Part shown: piece after piece, positions 36,844 to 45,585 of the stretch
Layout of the letters: each line of letters opens with the position of its first letter
Position numbering within the stretch: the stretch's first letter is position 1
Origin: Halarsenatibacter silvermanii
Lineage (GTDB): Bacteria > Bacillota > Halanaerobiia > Halanaerobiales > Halarsenatibacteraceae
Assembly: GCF_900103135.1 (NCBI RefSeq)
Contig: NZ_FNGO01000003.1
Coordinates: forward strand, 1 to 64,000
Length of the DNA stretch: 64,000 nucleotides
Reading direction: 5' to 3'
Notes under the pieces: model-generated
What the model was told of the DNA's origin: nothing
Databases searched by the model: none
The model's input: only the letters and a program-made list of their open reading frames with translations
Position numbers and translations under genes: made by a program

Positions 36844-38055
36844 ATGAAAAACTTCGGACTCATTCCCAGGCTTATTATAGCAATAATAGCCGGTATTCTG
36901 ACAGGTTTGTATCTGCCGGAGAGCCTGGCCAATGTACTATACACCTTTACCGAGATCTTTGGGGAAATTCTCACCTACATAGTACCTCTAATCATACTCG
37001 CCTTCATCATTCCCGGCATATCTGAGCTGGGCGCAAAAGCCAGCAATCTGCTGGGCAAAACGGTTTTAACCGCCTATATTTCCACGATAATTGCCGGTAT
37101 TGCGGCATATCTCGTGGCCAGCAGTCTTATTCCTCTCATAGCACCTGCGGGAGAACAGGTGGCAGAAGCCCAGGGACTTTCTCCCTATATCGAACTGGAA
37201 ATACCACCGATTATGGGAATAATGACAGCACTTGTCACCTCCTTCATCTTCGGCATAGGCATAAATCATCTCAAAAACGAGGAAAATAAACTGACACTCT
37301 ATAATTTCATGCAGGAAGTCAGAACAATAGTCCAGTTTTTTATTAACAGGGTTATTATACCCTTTCTGCCAGTTCACATCGCAGGTATCTTCGCCGATAT
37401 GGCAGCAGAAGGGACAGTATTCCGAACTATCACGATGTTCGGTCCTCTTTTTGTGCTGGTAATTGCCATGCACATAACATATCTGATGGTGATGTTTTCA
37501 CTGGCCAACAGGCTTTCTCCCAAAAACAAAGTTCTGACGAGCATAAAAAGCATGCTGCCCGCTTATACGACTGCTCTGGGAACCATCTCAAGTGCGGCCA
37601 CTATTCCGGTCACTCTTAAAAGTGCGAAAACACTCAATGTAAAGGAGAAAATTGTCGACTTCGTGGTGCCGCTCGGGGCTACCATCCATCTGGCCGGAAG
37701 TACTATAGCTCTAGTTAGCTGTGCCGTGGCCACCATGATTTTATATGGCGAACCATTCACGCTGGCATCCTTTCTGCCCTTCATATTCATGCTGGCAATA
37801 ATAATGATCGGCGCACCTGGAGTCCCCGGCGGGGCGGTTATGGCAGCTCTGGCTCCTCTGGCTTCTATACTGGGTTTTACCGAAAGCATGCAGGGTCTCA
37901 TGATCGCACTCTATATGGCCCAGGATGCCTTCGGAACTGCCTGTAATGTCACAGGTGATGGAGCTATATCAATCATAGTGGACTATTTCCATTCCGACAG
38001 TGAACAGGAAGAGGTCAGCACTGAGAGAGCCAAAAGCGGTGCTTCCGGAAATTAA
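36844..38055 (+). CDS. Dicarboxylate/amino acid:cation symporter (DAACS family, GltP/DctA-like)
   Basis: 403 residues, eight or more transmembrane segments and two re-entrant loops. The N-terminus FGLIPRLIIAIIAGILTGLY, the serine-rich reentrant loop ALGTISSAATIPVTLKSAKT and the segment VPLGATIHLAGSTIALVSCA are the DAACS signature, as is GAPGVPGGAVMAALAPLASI near the second hairpin. Members take up glutamate, aspartate, serine/threonine or C4-dicarboxylates with Na+ or H+. Start ATG preceded by TTGGGGGT. It is 170 bases downstream of the M55 peptidase on the same strand and shares its leader motif, so import of amino acids alongside peptide cleavage is likely. Confidence 0.9.
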   Translation: MKNFGLIPRLIIAIIAGILTGLYLPESLANVLYTFTEIFGEILTYIVPLIILAFIIPGISELGAKASNLLGKTVLTAYISTIIAGIAAYLVASSLIPLIAPAGEQVAEAQGLSPYIELEIPPIMGIMTALVTSFIFGIGINHLKNEENKLTLYNFMQEVRTIVQFFINRVIIPFLPVHIAGIFADMAAEGTVFRTITMFGPLFVLVIAMHITYLMVMFSLANRLSPKNKVLTSIKSMLPAYTTALGTISSAATIPVTLKSAKTLNVKEKIVDFVVPLGATIHLAGSTIALVSCAVATMILYGEPFTLASFLPFIFMLAIIMIGAPGVPGGAVMAALAPLASILGFTESMQGLMIALYMAQDAFGTACNVTGDGAISIIVDYFHSDSEQEEVSTERAKSGASGN

Positions 38056-38213
38056 AAGAGAGATAAAATTCTGACAGATAAAATCGATTTAAAATTAGGT
38101 TCTTCTTGTTTTTAGTTGAGGGGTATTGTATAAGATCACTATCATGACAATAGTGGCTGGAAGATATAAAGCAAAGTGATACTTGAAATTTTTCGAAACT
38201 CAGGTTAAGCTCC

Positions 38214-38238
38214 TGGCCAACTGATAACAAGAAGATCC
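38214..38238 (-). repeat. Dispersed repeat copy C
   Basis: Plus strand TGGCCAACTGATAACAAGAA followed by GATCC. It lies between the symporter gene and its terminator. Same family as copies A, B, D, E and F. Confidence 0.5.
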
Positions 38239-38263
38239 AAAATTAAATCACCGTACAAATATA

Positions 38264-38321
38264 GGGTGCCGGACTGAACTGTGTTATTGTCGTAAATTTT
38301 CATGTCCGGTGCCCCTTTTTT
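38264..38321 (+). terminator. Intrinsic terminator after the symporter gene
   Basis: GGGTGCCGGAC (38264-38274) pairs with GTCCGGTGCCC (38304-38314) with two G-U pairs; TTTTTT follows. The loop is 29 bases. Confidence 0.75.
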
Positions 38322-38436
38322 ATTCATCGGGATTTTTGGCCATCACATCTGTCTCTGGCTTTACTATCACCGACAGCATGAGAAGCTCTTCTTCTTCAAG
38401 GCCTATTGATACCTGGTTGCTGTGAAACTCGGGTCT
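38320..38436 (-). pseudogene. Possible C-terminal gene remnant (38 codons)
   Basis: A minus-strand frame that looks coding by composition: PEFHSNQVSIGLEEEELLML followed by SVIVKPETDVMAKNPDE and a TAA. There is no start codon and an in-frame TAA precedes it. No family is recognised. It may be the tail of a lost gene. The surrounding gene-free stretch 38056-38538 otherwise holds two dispersed repeats and a terminator. Confidence 0.25.
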
Positions 38437-38474
38437 TTAAGCATATAACCAAATAAGTTTTTTTTGACATACCT

Positions 38475-38500
38475 TTTTACCAGCTGACGACAAAAAGATC
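38475..38500 (-). repeat. Dispersed repeat copy B
   Basis: Plus strand TTTTACCAGCTGACGACAAA followed by AAGATC, with TTTGACATACC upstream, similar to ATGACACATCT upstream of copy A. It lies downstream of the DUF2325 gene. Confidence 0.45.
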
Positions 38501-38538
38501 AATAAAGCGTATTCACTGACCTGCTGAAGTTTTTAATT

Positions 38539-38844
38539 TCAACCACAGCCTTTACAGAAGTCACAGCCGCACATCTGCATTTTCTTGCAGATATGGCTCC
38601 AGCTGCGCCGGGCGAAAATGCAATCAGCTTCGTGACATTTAGCTTCTTCTTTAACCATCTTCATCAAATTATGATGTATGTAGTCGGTTAATATCAATAT
38701 CAAATCTACTCCGTCCGGTATAGAGATCTGTCGTGCTCTTTTTTTCTTGCGCCCGGTGACATGATATATGCTGTCAAAGCCCATATCGCGAAGGTTATCC
38801 TTTATTACTCCTAAATTATCTCCTCCCACGACCAATGCTGACAT
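38539..38844 (-). CDS. DUF2325 protein with Cys-rich C-terminus
   Basis: 101 residues. MSALVVGGDNLGVIKDNLRD opens a small Rossmann-like DUF2325 domain, with PDGVDLILILTDYIHHNLMK in the middle. The C-terminus is rich in Cys and His: KCHEADCIFARRSWSHICKK then MQMCGCDFCKGCG, about eight Cys, a likely metal or Fe-S site. DUF2325 proteins are often found beside feoAB and metal genes, but their function is unknown. Start ATG after AAGGGGGA. A palindrome at 38940-38960 resembling sites near the feo and znuA starts lies about 95 bases upstream, and it follows feoB on the same strand. Confidence 0.8.
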   Translation of the reverse strand: MSALVVGGDNLGVIKDNLRDMGFDSIYHVTGRKKKRARQISIPDGVDLILILTDYIHHNLMKMVKEEAKCHEADCIFARRSWSHICKKMQMCGCDFCKGCG

Positions 38845-38939
38845 AATAATCCCCCTTTTCTTTTGAGTTTAATTTTTTGGAATGAAACCCGATAAAATTT
38901 GAAAGTTCTATGAATCTGATTCGCAGGAGACAGACCCTT

Positions 38940-38960
38940 AATCGAAACTTATTTTCAATA
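38940..38960. promoter_or_regulatory. Operator-like palindrome upstream of DUF2325
   Basis: AATCGAAACTTATTTTCAAT followed by A. It nearly matches AATTGAAACTGTTTTTCAAT at 41748-41767 and starts like 41665-41685. It sits between feoB and the DUF2325 gene. It is a candidate Fur/DtxR-type site. Confidence 0.45.
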
Positions 38961-38973
38961 AACTGCAAAAAAA

Positions 38974-40752
38974 TTAGATGAACAAAGCTCCCAGGTTGGC
39001 CACTGCCCCTCCCAGCGCAAAAGCCATAGCTGTCGTAATGAACAGAACACCCAGCGCCATCTTTAAATTGAATTCGCTGGTCAAAACGGCGACCACGGCG
39101 ATGCAGGGGACGTATAGCAGGCCGAGTACCGCGCCAGTAAAAAGCTGCAGTGAGTTCAAATCCATCTCCAGCATGGGCAGAACTGTCAGCTCTCTGCGAA
39201 AAACTCCCAGCATCAAAGGCACTGCTACCTCTTCAGGCAGATGCAGCCAGCCTGTAACCACCGGTGAAAGAGCAGCTCCGACAATTTCCATTATCCCGCT
39301 CTCGAAAAGAAGGGCAGCGGCGCCTATGCCCAGGATCAAAGGAAGCTCCCCGTTGACCATAAACCTTTTAATCCGGACGAAAACTTTCTTAAATACCACA
39401 TCGACTCTGGGTCTTAAAAGAGGCGGAATCTCCATGGGGGTGACCGGCCTCTCCCCGGGGAGTATTCTTTCCAGCAAAACACCTGCGGTCATGATGATCA
39501 ACAAAGAAAAGAGGAAAATCGCTGGCACTAAAAGAAGAGATCCTTCTGAGAGCAGAGCTATAAAAGCCCCGGTCTGAGCTATGCAGGGAACAGCCAGGCT
39601 GATCGCACCCGAGACTATAATTCGCTGTTTGCGGGTGGAAAAATTGCGGGTGGCCATAATACCCGGGATGCCGCAGCCGTATCCCAGCATCAGGGGAATG
39701 ATGTTGGACCCGCCGAGACCTATCTTCTCCATTATACCGTCAAGCAGCACCCCCAGCCGGGGCATATAGCCGCTATCCTCCAGCAGGGTCAGCGCAATAT
39801 AAAATGTGAAAACATAGGGTAAAACCAGGCCAAAGGGCCATTCCAGTCCTTTTACCAGAAAACCGTACTCTCCTATCAACACTCTTTTGAAAAACGAGGG
39901 CGAGAGCAGAGTGCTCACCACAGATTCCAGCAAGGGGATCATAAAACCTTCGATCACGGGCATAAGCAGATACTGTCTAAGCCCCATGCCCACCCCCACG
40001 ACCAGGCCGAATATAACCGCCAGGAATAACACTGCCGCCGGCAGACCGGGCCAGGGTTTTACCAGTTTATATCCCCAGCTCTCCTGCTCTTCCTCCCCCT
40101 CTTTTCTCTTTACAGCTTTTGAGTAAAGATGTTCCGCCCTGGCCCAGGTTGCGGTGTCATCGCTTTTTGCTGCCCCGGGATTAAAATCTTTCTTTTTGTC
40201 CTCATTACTTCCTATGGATTTCTCCAGAACATTCTGAATCAGTCCCGGTATTTTCTCCAGTCCTTCTTCGTCGACAGCTACAGCAGGCAATACCGGCAGA
40301 TCCAGAGTTTCGGACAGACACTGAATGTCAATTTTGCGCCCTTCTTTTTCGGCCAGATCCATCTTATTGATCACAGCCAGGGTGGGAAGGTCGTATTCCA
40401 AAACCTGCAGCAGAAGATAGAGGCTGCTTTCCAGATTGCTGCCGTCCAGAACGCAGACAACAGCTTCGGGCTCATCGCTTAACATCTCCACGGCTACTTC
40501 TTCCGCCTCATTGGTCGCCTCCAGGGTATAGGTGCCGGGCACATCGATGAATTCATATTCTTCGCCGTTTAAATTTATGCTGCCTTGAGTATATTCGATG
40601 GTGGTGCCGGGATAGTTCGCCACTCCAACCCCAAGTCCTGTCATATAATTGAAGATGACGCTTTTGCCCACATTGGGCGGTCCTATCAGAAGTATTCGAT
40701 TATCACCGCTGTCATTTTGTCCCTGAATATTATTATTCCGCTCTTGCATCAT
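38974..40752 (-). CDS. feoB: Ferrous iron transport protein B
   Basis: 592 residues, slightly short for FeoB. The N-terminal GTPase domain has LIGPPNVGKSVIFNYMTGLG (G1), ANYPGTTIEY (G2), DVPGTY (G3) and NKMD (G4). A short GDI-like linker (about 175-220) is followed by about eight to ten transmembrane helices with the two Gate domains. The Cys motifs MLGYGCGIPGIMATRNF and SLAVPCIAQTGAFIALL correspond to the conserved core of the permease pore. It imports Fe2+ across the cytoplasmic membrane. It overlaps the upstream methyltransferase-FeoA gene by 20 bases, so the two are co-expressed. No separate feoA or feoC is present. Confidence 0.95.
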   Translation of the reverse strand: MMQERNNNIQGQNDSGDNRILLIGPPNVGKSVIFNYMTGLGVGVANYPGTTIEYTQGSINLNGEEYEFIDVPGTYTLEATNEAEEVAVEMLSDEPEAVVCVLDGSNLESSLYLLLQVLEYDLPTLAVINKMDLAEKEGRKIDIQCLSETLDLPVLPAVAVDEEGLEKIPGLIQNVLEKSIGSNEDKKKDFNPGAAKSDDTATWARAEHLYSKAVKRKEGEEEQESWGYKLVKPWPGLPAAVLFLAVIFGLVVGVGMGLRQYLLMPVIEGFMIPLLESVVSTLLSPSFFKRVLIGEYGFLVKGLEWPFGLVLPYVFTFYIALTLLEDSGYMPRLGVLLDGIMEKIGLGGSNIIPLMLGYGCGIPGIMATRNFSTRKQRIIVSGAISLAVPCIAQTGAFIALLSEGSLLLVPAIFLFSLLIIMTAGVLLERILPGERPVTPMEIPPLLRPRVDVVFKKVFVRIKRFMVNGELPLILGIGAAALLFESGIMEIVGAALSPVVTGWLHLPEEVAVPLMLGVFRRELTVLPMLEMDLNSLQLFTGAVLGLLYVPCIAVVAVLTSEFNLKMALGVLFITTAMAFALGGAVANLGALFI

Positions 40753-41611
40753 AGGTCACTTCTATGTTTTGAGCGAGTTTTTTCGGCACCGCCACTTTGC
40801 GGTCTTCTGATTCTACGACTAAAGGTCCAGAAAACTTCTCCCGGGTCTTAAGTCTGAGCTTCTTGCCTGCTCTCACGCCCAGAGGAGCTAAAAGATTATT
40901 ATCGGGAACTGAACAAACCCTGCAGCTGCAGTCTTCGGGCAGTTCTTCCAGCCTTAAAACTTCCTCTTCCCGATCATCGCTGTTGTCAGCGCTCATTTCG
41001 ATCAACACTGATTTCTTTCCTACCTTCTGTTTGACGCTTAAGCTTCGCCACTGGATATCATCACCCGGATGCCCGTTTCTTCCCGTCCGGTCGGAGTCTG
41101 ATTCTGAAAATAATTTTTCGGCATCAATTCTATCATCAAAATATTTCAGCCAGCCCCGGGGCTGACGGTAAATTATCTTGCCGCTTTCACCAATAGTCTC
41201 AGCAATGCGGGCCAGACACTCACGTCCGGGCCTGACATTATAGGACACCCAGACAGCATCAAAGCAGGAGTAATCTATTTTCTGGCAGAGGCCCTGTATG
41301 AAATTTATTCTGCCGTCAAAGCCATAATCCTGCGAAAGATCTCGGGCTTTATTCAAAGCTTCCTCATCAAAATCAACAGCTGTTACCTCCCAGCCTCGCT
41401 CAGCCAGTTCGAAAGCGGTAAAAGGAAAAGGACCGCAGCCCAGATGGGCAACTTTATCTCCAGGAGAGATATCAGCCAGCTCGATTTCTTTGTCGATCAT
41501 TTTTCCATAAAAGAATTCACCATATTTTTCTCCCAGAGCTGGTTTGGAGCTGATCATATCTTCTATTTTTTTGACAAAGGAGGACATAACATATTCTGCT
41601 GCCATATTCAA
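40733..41611 (-). CDS. SAM-methyltransferase-like (nicotianamine-synthase-like) domain fused to FeoA
   Basis: 292 residues. Residues about 1-195 are a Rossmann methyltransferase-like domain with KVAHLGCGPFPFTAFELAER as the SAM loop and VTAVDFDEEALNKARDL as the acidic strand-2 end. The GCGPFPxTA form resembles the GSGPLPLT loop of nicotianamine-synthase/opine-metallophore enzymes more than typical methyltransferases. Residues about 215-290 form a FeoA/SH3-like domain (LRLEELPEDCSCRVCSVPDN, then GVRAGKKLRLKTREKFSGPL). FeoA normally stands alone and assists FeoB. Start at TTG 41611 or ATG 41605 after AGGAG. A metallophore or metal-sensing role is inference; the fusion and the overlap with feoB are directly seen. 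Confidence 0.75.
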   Translation of the reverse strand: MNMAAEYVMSSFVKKIEDMISSKPALGEKYGEFFYGKMIDKEIELADISPGDKVAHLGCGPFPFTAFELAERGWEVTAVDFDEEALNKARDLSQDYGFDGRINFIQGLCQKIDYSCFDAVWVSYNVRPGRECLARIAETIGESGKIIYRQPRGWLKYFDDRIDAEKLFSESDSDRTGRNGHPGDDIQWRSLSVKQKVGKKSVLIEMSADNSDDREEEVLRLEELPEDCSCRVCSVPDNNLLAPLGVRAGKKLRLKTREKFSGPLVVESEDRKVAVPKKLAQNIEVTYDARAE

Positions 41612-41664
41612 TTCATCTCCTAATGTAGTTTATTTTTAGTGAGTGCTTCTTTTATACAGTCCTT

Positions 41665-41685
41665 AATTGAAACTCGTTATCACTG
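41665..41685. promoter_or_regulatory. Operator-like half-palindrome upstream of the methyltransferase-FeoA gene
   Basis: AATTGAAACTCGTTATCACT followed by G. It shares AATTGAAACT with the perfect palindrome at 41748 and lies about 55 bases before the gene start. Confidence 0.35.
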
Positions 41686-41747
41686 AAGAGCAAAAAATTT
41701 AAACTGAATAATATACCTCTGAACAGTCGAAACCAGAGTATTAATCT

Positions 41748-41768
41748 AATTGAAACTGTTTTTCAATT
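41748..41768. promoter_or_regulatory. Operator-like palindrome between feo and znuA-like genes
   Basis: AATTGAAA (41748-41755), CTGTT, TTTCAATT (41761-41768), an exact 8-bp inverted repeat in the divergent intergenic region. Very similar to 38940-38960. Confidence 0.5.
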
Positions 41769-41812
41769 AATCACCTGTATGTATAATAGCAATCATAATT
41801 TTGACTGTCAAA

Positions 41813-41835
41813 TTATTGAAAATGATTATTAATAA
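41813..41835. promoter_or_regulatory. Fur-box-like sequence upstream of znuA-like gene
   Basis: TTATTGAAAATGATTATTAA followed by TAA. It matches the Fur/Zur pattern (NATWATNATWATNAT-like 7-1-7 arrangement) well and lies about 150 bases before the znuA-like start codon. The gene-free region 41612-41984 also holds two other palindromes. Confidence 0.45.
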
Positions 41836-41984
41836 GTTTGGTTTACAGCCCGGCCATCATTTTTTCATTATTTGCATAATATGATCAAATATTCATGCTT
41901 TTGAAATTTATTTCTTTATATGATATGGTTATAACGTCCGGTGAACCATAACTATTTTTGACTACATGTCAGGAGGTATATGGA

Positions 41985-42983
41985 TTGAAAAAAATCAAAA
42001 TATTGCTGCTCGTTTTCATCTTTGCTCTGACTATGCTGGCTTTTATCTCTCTCCCAACAGCCGCCGAAGGTGATGTTGAGGAAGTGGAAGTCAGGGTCAG
42101 CATACATCCCATCTACGCGATGGCGGAGAGGATTGCTGGAGATCGCCTTCAGGTGGAACAGGTGGCTCCCCATGGGATCGAAATTCACGGCTTTGAACCT
42201 TCCCCCCGCCAAATTGCTGAACTTGAAGGGGCCGATGCATTTATTTTTATAGGGTCAGGGCTTGAGCCCTGGGGAGAAAGGGCCGCTGAATCCCTGGCTC
42301 ATGAAGGTATAGAAATTCTTGAGCTGGCTGAAAAAGTGGAGTTGAGGCCTTATGGAGAAGAACACGATCATGATCACGACCATGATGAACATGGCCATAA
42401 TAACGATGAAGATGATCATGATCATGACGAGCACGGTCACGATGATCATGAACATGGCGAATACGATACGCATATCTGGCTGGACTTTGAGATTATGCAG
42501 GAAACTGCAGCAGAAATCAGCAATCTTTTTGCCAGTCTGGATCCGGAAGGTGAAGAAATCTTTCAGGAAAACATGGAGGATGTGCAGGAAAAACTGGCTT
42601 CGCTGGATAGAACCTATCAGGAAGAGCTGGCAGACCGAACTCACGATGACATTATAGTTTCCCATGCAGCCTTTGGTTACATTGCTGACAATTACGGTTT
42701 AAACCAGCATGCTGTCACCGGCCTTTCCCCTCACGATGAACCATCACCCAGGACTGTATCGGAACTTATAGAAACAGCCTCAAAAACCGGGGTGGATTAT
42801 ATCCTTATGGAGAAGTTAGCCAGTCCCGAAACTGTTAATGTGGTGGCGGACGAAGCCGGCCTGGAAATTCTCCAGATAAATCCCGGCCACGGTTTGACAG
42901 AGGAAGATGTGGAAAAAGGGAGAGACTATTTCGATATAATGCATGATAACCTGGAAAATTTGAAAAAAGCACTCGACGCTTAA
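41985..42983 (+). CDS. znuA: Zinc/manganese ABC transporter binding protein (ZnuA/TroA-like) with His-rich loop
   Basis: 332 residues from TTG 41985, eight bases after AGGAGG. Signal peptide KKIKILLLVFIFALTMLAFI. TroA-type metal-binding fold: VSIHPIYAMAERIAGDRL (first His), IEIHGFEPSPRQIAELEGAD (second His, written as H in GIEIHGFEP), a long acidic His loop HDHDHDHDEHGHNNDEDDHD extending to about residue 165, HDDIIVSHAAFGYIADNYGL (third His) and a C-terminal Asp/Glu. The His-rich loop is typical for zinc-specific ZnuA/AdcA rather than manganese proteins. No znuB or znuC follows; the gene may serve a transporter elsewhere or be an orphan. It is divergent from the feo operon, with Fur-box-like sites between. 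Confidence 0.88.
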   Translation: MKKIKILLLVFIFALTMLAFISLPTAAEGDVEEVEVRVSIHPIYAMAERIAGDRLQVEQVAPHGIEIHGFEPSPRQIAELEGADAFIFIGSGLEPWGERAAESLAHEGIEILELAEKVELRPYGEEHDHDHDHDEHGHNNDEDDHDHDEHGHDDHEHGEYDTHIWLDFEIMQETAAEISNLFASLDPEGEEIFQENMEDVQEKLASLDRTYQEELADRTHDDIIVSHAAFGYIADNYGLNQHAVTGLSPHDEPSPRTVSELIETASKTGVDYILMEKLASPETVNVVADEAGLEILQINPGHGLTEEDVEKGRDYFDIMHDNLENLKKALDA

Positions 42984-43139
42984 ATGGAATACAGACTTTC
43001 ATTCTGAGATAATTCCTATCAACAACCTGACACCTGCTGGAGATATCAAACTCCAGCTCTATGCTGCAAAAATTCACCGCGATTATGAACATTGGGGTAA
43101 TCTTCCATCTTATCTCTCTATTCCTCTATACCGGTATGC

Positions 43140-43229
43140 TCGACCGCCGAAGGAGTCGTGCAGGCCTCGGAAGAACTGGAAAAGATGACGCAGGATCCGG
43201 AGGATATAACCGATCAGTTCGAACTTTAA
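43140..43229 (+). pseudogene. C-terminal remnant of a methyl-accepting chemotaxis-like protein
   Basis: The frame gives STAEGVVQASEELEKMTQDP followed by EDITDQFEL and TAA. The pattern ASEELxxMTxxxxxxxxxFxL is the usual last 25 residues of MCPs. There is no start codon and the upstream 150 bases hold nothing else of an MCP. It overlaps the stop of the RpfG-like gene on the other strand by 4 bases. A short match, so family assignment is tentative. Confidence 0.4.
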
Positions 43230-44356
43230 AACTGGATTGAAACAGGGATATCTCCATAGTCCTCTAATTCTGCTTCATTTTTCTGGCTGATAGTCTTAAA
43301 TTCTCCTGAAATTTCCAGAAAACAATTGACCAGAAAAGGATCGAAGTGAGTTCCGCTGTCCTCTTCGATGATCTTACAGCTTTTTTCATGGGTGAAGGCT
43401 TCCTTATAGGGCCTTTCGCTTCTGAGGGCATCATAAACATCGGCTATAGCCATAATCCTGGCAGCCAGAGGAATTTCATCTTTTTCTAATCCTTCGGGGT
43501 ATCCCTCACCGTTCCATTTTTCATGGTGATAATGGATTAAATCCAGACCTATTTCCAGCAGATAATTTTCTGAATACATTTTCTGGACCTTCTTGAGAAG
43601 TTTACAACCGATGACAGTATGCTGTTTTACCCGTTCGAATTCATCATCAGTCAGATCTCCCGGCTTTAAGAGGATCGAATCTGAAATTCCCACTTTGCCG
43701 ATATCGTGGAGAGGACTGGCGATATATAAATTTTTGCAGTAATTTATATCCACTTCAGCATTATATCTGCCCGTATCTTTGACTTTATTGGCAAGATACC
43801 AGCAGTATTTTTGAGTTCTTATCAGATGGTCTCCCGTCTCCTTATCCCGGGCTTCAGCAAGTTGAGCCAGAGCATAGATCATAGCCATACGGGAATCAGA
43901 AATTTCCTTGGTCTTCTCTTCGACCAGTTCTTCAAGATAATTATTGTGAACTCTCAGTTTTTTTCTGGTGGCGCGCAGTTCCAGCTGTGTATCGATTCTC
44001 CTTTTCAAAATGCCTGGGTTGATCGGCTTCTTTATAAAATCCACTGCCCCCATCTCCAGCCCCAGAACTTCATCGGAGATAGTATCCTGCCCGGTCAGAA
44101 AGATAATAGGGATATTGGCGGTGGAGGGAGTTTCCAAAAGCCTCTGGCATACCTCATATCCGTCCATCTCTGGCATTCTAACATCGAGTAAAATTAAATC
44201 TATTTCCTGATTTTTAGCTATCTTCAAAGCCAATCTTCCGTTTACTGCAGCTTTCACTCTATATTCGGGAGTCAAAGCATTCTTGACAATATCCAGGTTT
44301 TCGGGAACATCATCAGCAGCCAGTACTGTCAGCTTTTCATCATCAGAAACATTCAT
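43226..44356 (-). CDS. Response regulator with HD-GYP output (RpfG-like)
   Basis: 376 residues from ATG 44354-44356, six bases after GGAG; a longer frame begins at 44425 directly after the stop of the phosphatase gene. Receiver domain about 10-125 (VLAADDVPENLDIVKNAL, phospho-acceptor Asp in LILLDVRMPEMDGYEV, Lys in FIKKPINPGILKRR). After a coiled helix, HD-GYP about 165-365 (ETGDHLIRTQKYCWYL, ASPLHDIGKVGISDSIL, HHEKWNGEGYPEG, LAARIMAIADVYDALRSERP). All HD-GYP residues are present, so it should hydrolyse c-di-GMP when phosphorylated. It is the last gene of a minus-strand signalling operon. Confidence 0.92.
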   Translation of the reverse strand: MNVSDDEKLTVLAADDVPENLDIVKNALTPEYRVKAAVNGRLALKIAKNQEIDLILLDVRMPEMDGYEVCQRLLETPSTANIPIIFLTGQDTISDEVLGLEMGAVDFIKKPINPGILKRRIDTQLELRATRKKLRVHNNYLEELVEEKTKEISDSRMAMIYALAQLAEARDKETGDHLIRTQKYCWYLANKVKDTGRYNAEVDINYCKNLYIASPLHDIGKVGISDSILLKPGDLTDDEFERVKQHTVIGCKLLKKVQKMYSENYLLEIGLDLIHYHHEKWNGEGYPEGLEKDEIPLAARIMAIADVYDALRSERPYKEAFTHEKSCKIIEEDSGTHFDPFLVNCFLEISGEFKTISQKNEAELEDYGDIPVSIQF

Positions 44357-44425
44357 TTTTTTCTCCTTCTCTGATTTTATTTCCAGGAAATCGGCCTCTC
44401 TGAATGTTTCCTGAAAATCCATCAT

Positions 44426-45566
44426 TTAATCGATTTTCAAAAGCATATATGTTATATCATCATTTCCCTTATTTAAATCAATTTGATTCTTCAACTCCCG
44501 GTAAAAGGCTGTAAAACCTCCGTCCTCTGCCCCTTCGCCAATTTTTTTGTATATATGGTCGATATGATCTTGAGATAGATCGGGAGATTTAGAACTTATA
44601 TGGTCTACAAGACCATCTGTATAGATAAATATTTCTTTGAAGTCTGCAGCATCGATCGCTTCCACCCTGAAGTTGTTGTCACCCATTATCCCCAGAGGCG
44701 TATTGCTGGCTGTGAGCTTTTTCACTTCACCTCTTCCATCAAAGAGCAAAGGAGGCGGATGCCCGGCGTTACAGCAGACCAGTTCTCCATCAGCTTTGTC
44801 ATATTCCATGTAAACTCCGGTGACAAACATCTCCCCAATCTCGTTTATAAAAATTCCTGCCAGCCGCGAGTTGATCCTGCTCATAACTTCTCCCGGAGTC
44901 AACTTATTACAGTCCAGACTTTTAAATATCAATTTCACCATTACCATGATCATTGCAGCCGGCACTCCATGTCCCATAGCGTCGGCCAGCAAAATTCCAT
45001 ATTTCTCATCAGACAGTGAGTTTAAATCATAAACATCACCGCCTATTTTTTTCCATGGGGCGATAAAATATTTCTCCTGCCAGTTCCGGAGGCAGATCTA
45101 AATTTGCCAGAGCTTTCTGGACCCTTCGAGCCAGATTCAGCTGGTGTTCCAGGCGCTGACGCTGTTTTTCCACGCGATCATGAGCTCTTTTAAACCTCAG
45201 CAGTGACTTCACTCTGGCCATGAGTTCGGCCCAGTCTATGGGTTTTGTTAAAAAATCATCTGCACCAGCTTCCAGACCTTCCAGTCTATCCTCACGAGCA
45301 TCGAGCGAGGTTACCAGAATTATAGAAAGTTCATCCCTGCCCATTTCAAACCTTATTTTTTCACAAACTTCAATGCCATTTATTCCCGGCATCATCACAT
45401 CTAAAAGTACTAATTTTATTTTAACCTCTTTGCGTAAAATTTCCAGCGCTTCTTCACCGCTGGAAAGAGCTATTACAGAATATCCCTCTTCCTGAAGATA
45501 AGATTCAAGCATTACTAAATTCTGTCTATTATCGTCAACGACAAGAATAAGCTCTTCTATTGACAT
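44426..45566 (-). pseudogene. REC-PP2C (RsbU/SpoIIE-type) phosphatase gene with one frameshift in an A7 tract
   Basis: The receiver part (45036-45566, ATG at 45564-45566 after GGGCGGG) has LILVVDDNRQNLVMLESYLQ and LVLLDVMMPGINGIEVCEKI, then FLTKPIDWAELMARVKSLL, a coil and the start of the phosphatase (LARRVQKALANLDLPPE, YRPMEK). The frame breaks in T7 at 45046-45052 (A7 in mRNA). With one A fewer it reads MEKIGGDVYDLNSLSDEKYG and joins the second frame (44426-44992): LLADAMGHGVPAAMIMVMVK, NAGHPPPLLFDG and TDGLVDHI. These are the PP2C metal motifs of RsbU-type Ser/Thr phosphatases. Only this lesion is seen, so slippage or sequencing error is a real option. Stop codon directly adjoins the RpfG-like frame. 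Confidence 0.8.
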
Positions 45567-45585
45567 TTTTTCACCCGCCCATCGA

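Noticed and set aside
41958-41984. Longer N-terminus for the znuA-like protein
   Set aside because: The ribosome binding site AGGAGG lies inside that extension; TTG 41985 is correctly spaced.
42340-42470. Short-period repeat that could be a tandem-repeat or CRISPR-like feature
   Set aside because: It is the coding sequence of the His-rich metal loop; there are no regular spacers.
42352-42657. 101-residue frame rich in Met and Thr inside the znuA-like gene
   Set aside because: It is a shadow of the His/Asp repeat codons in another frame.
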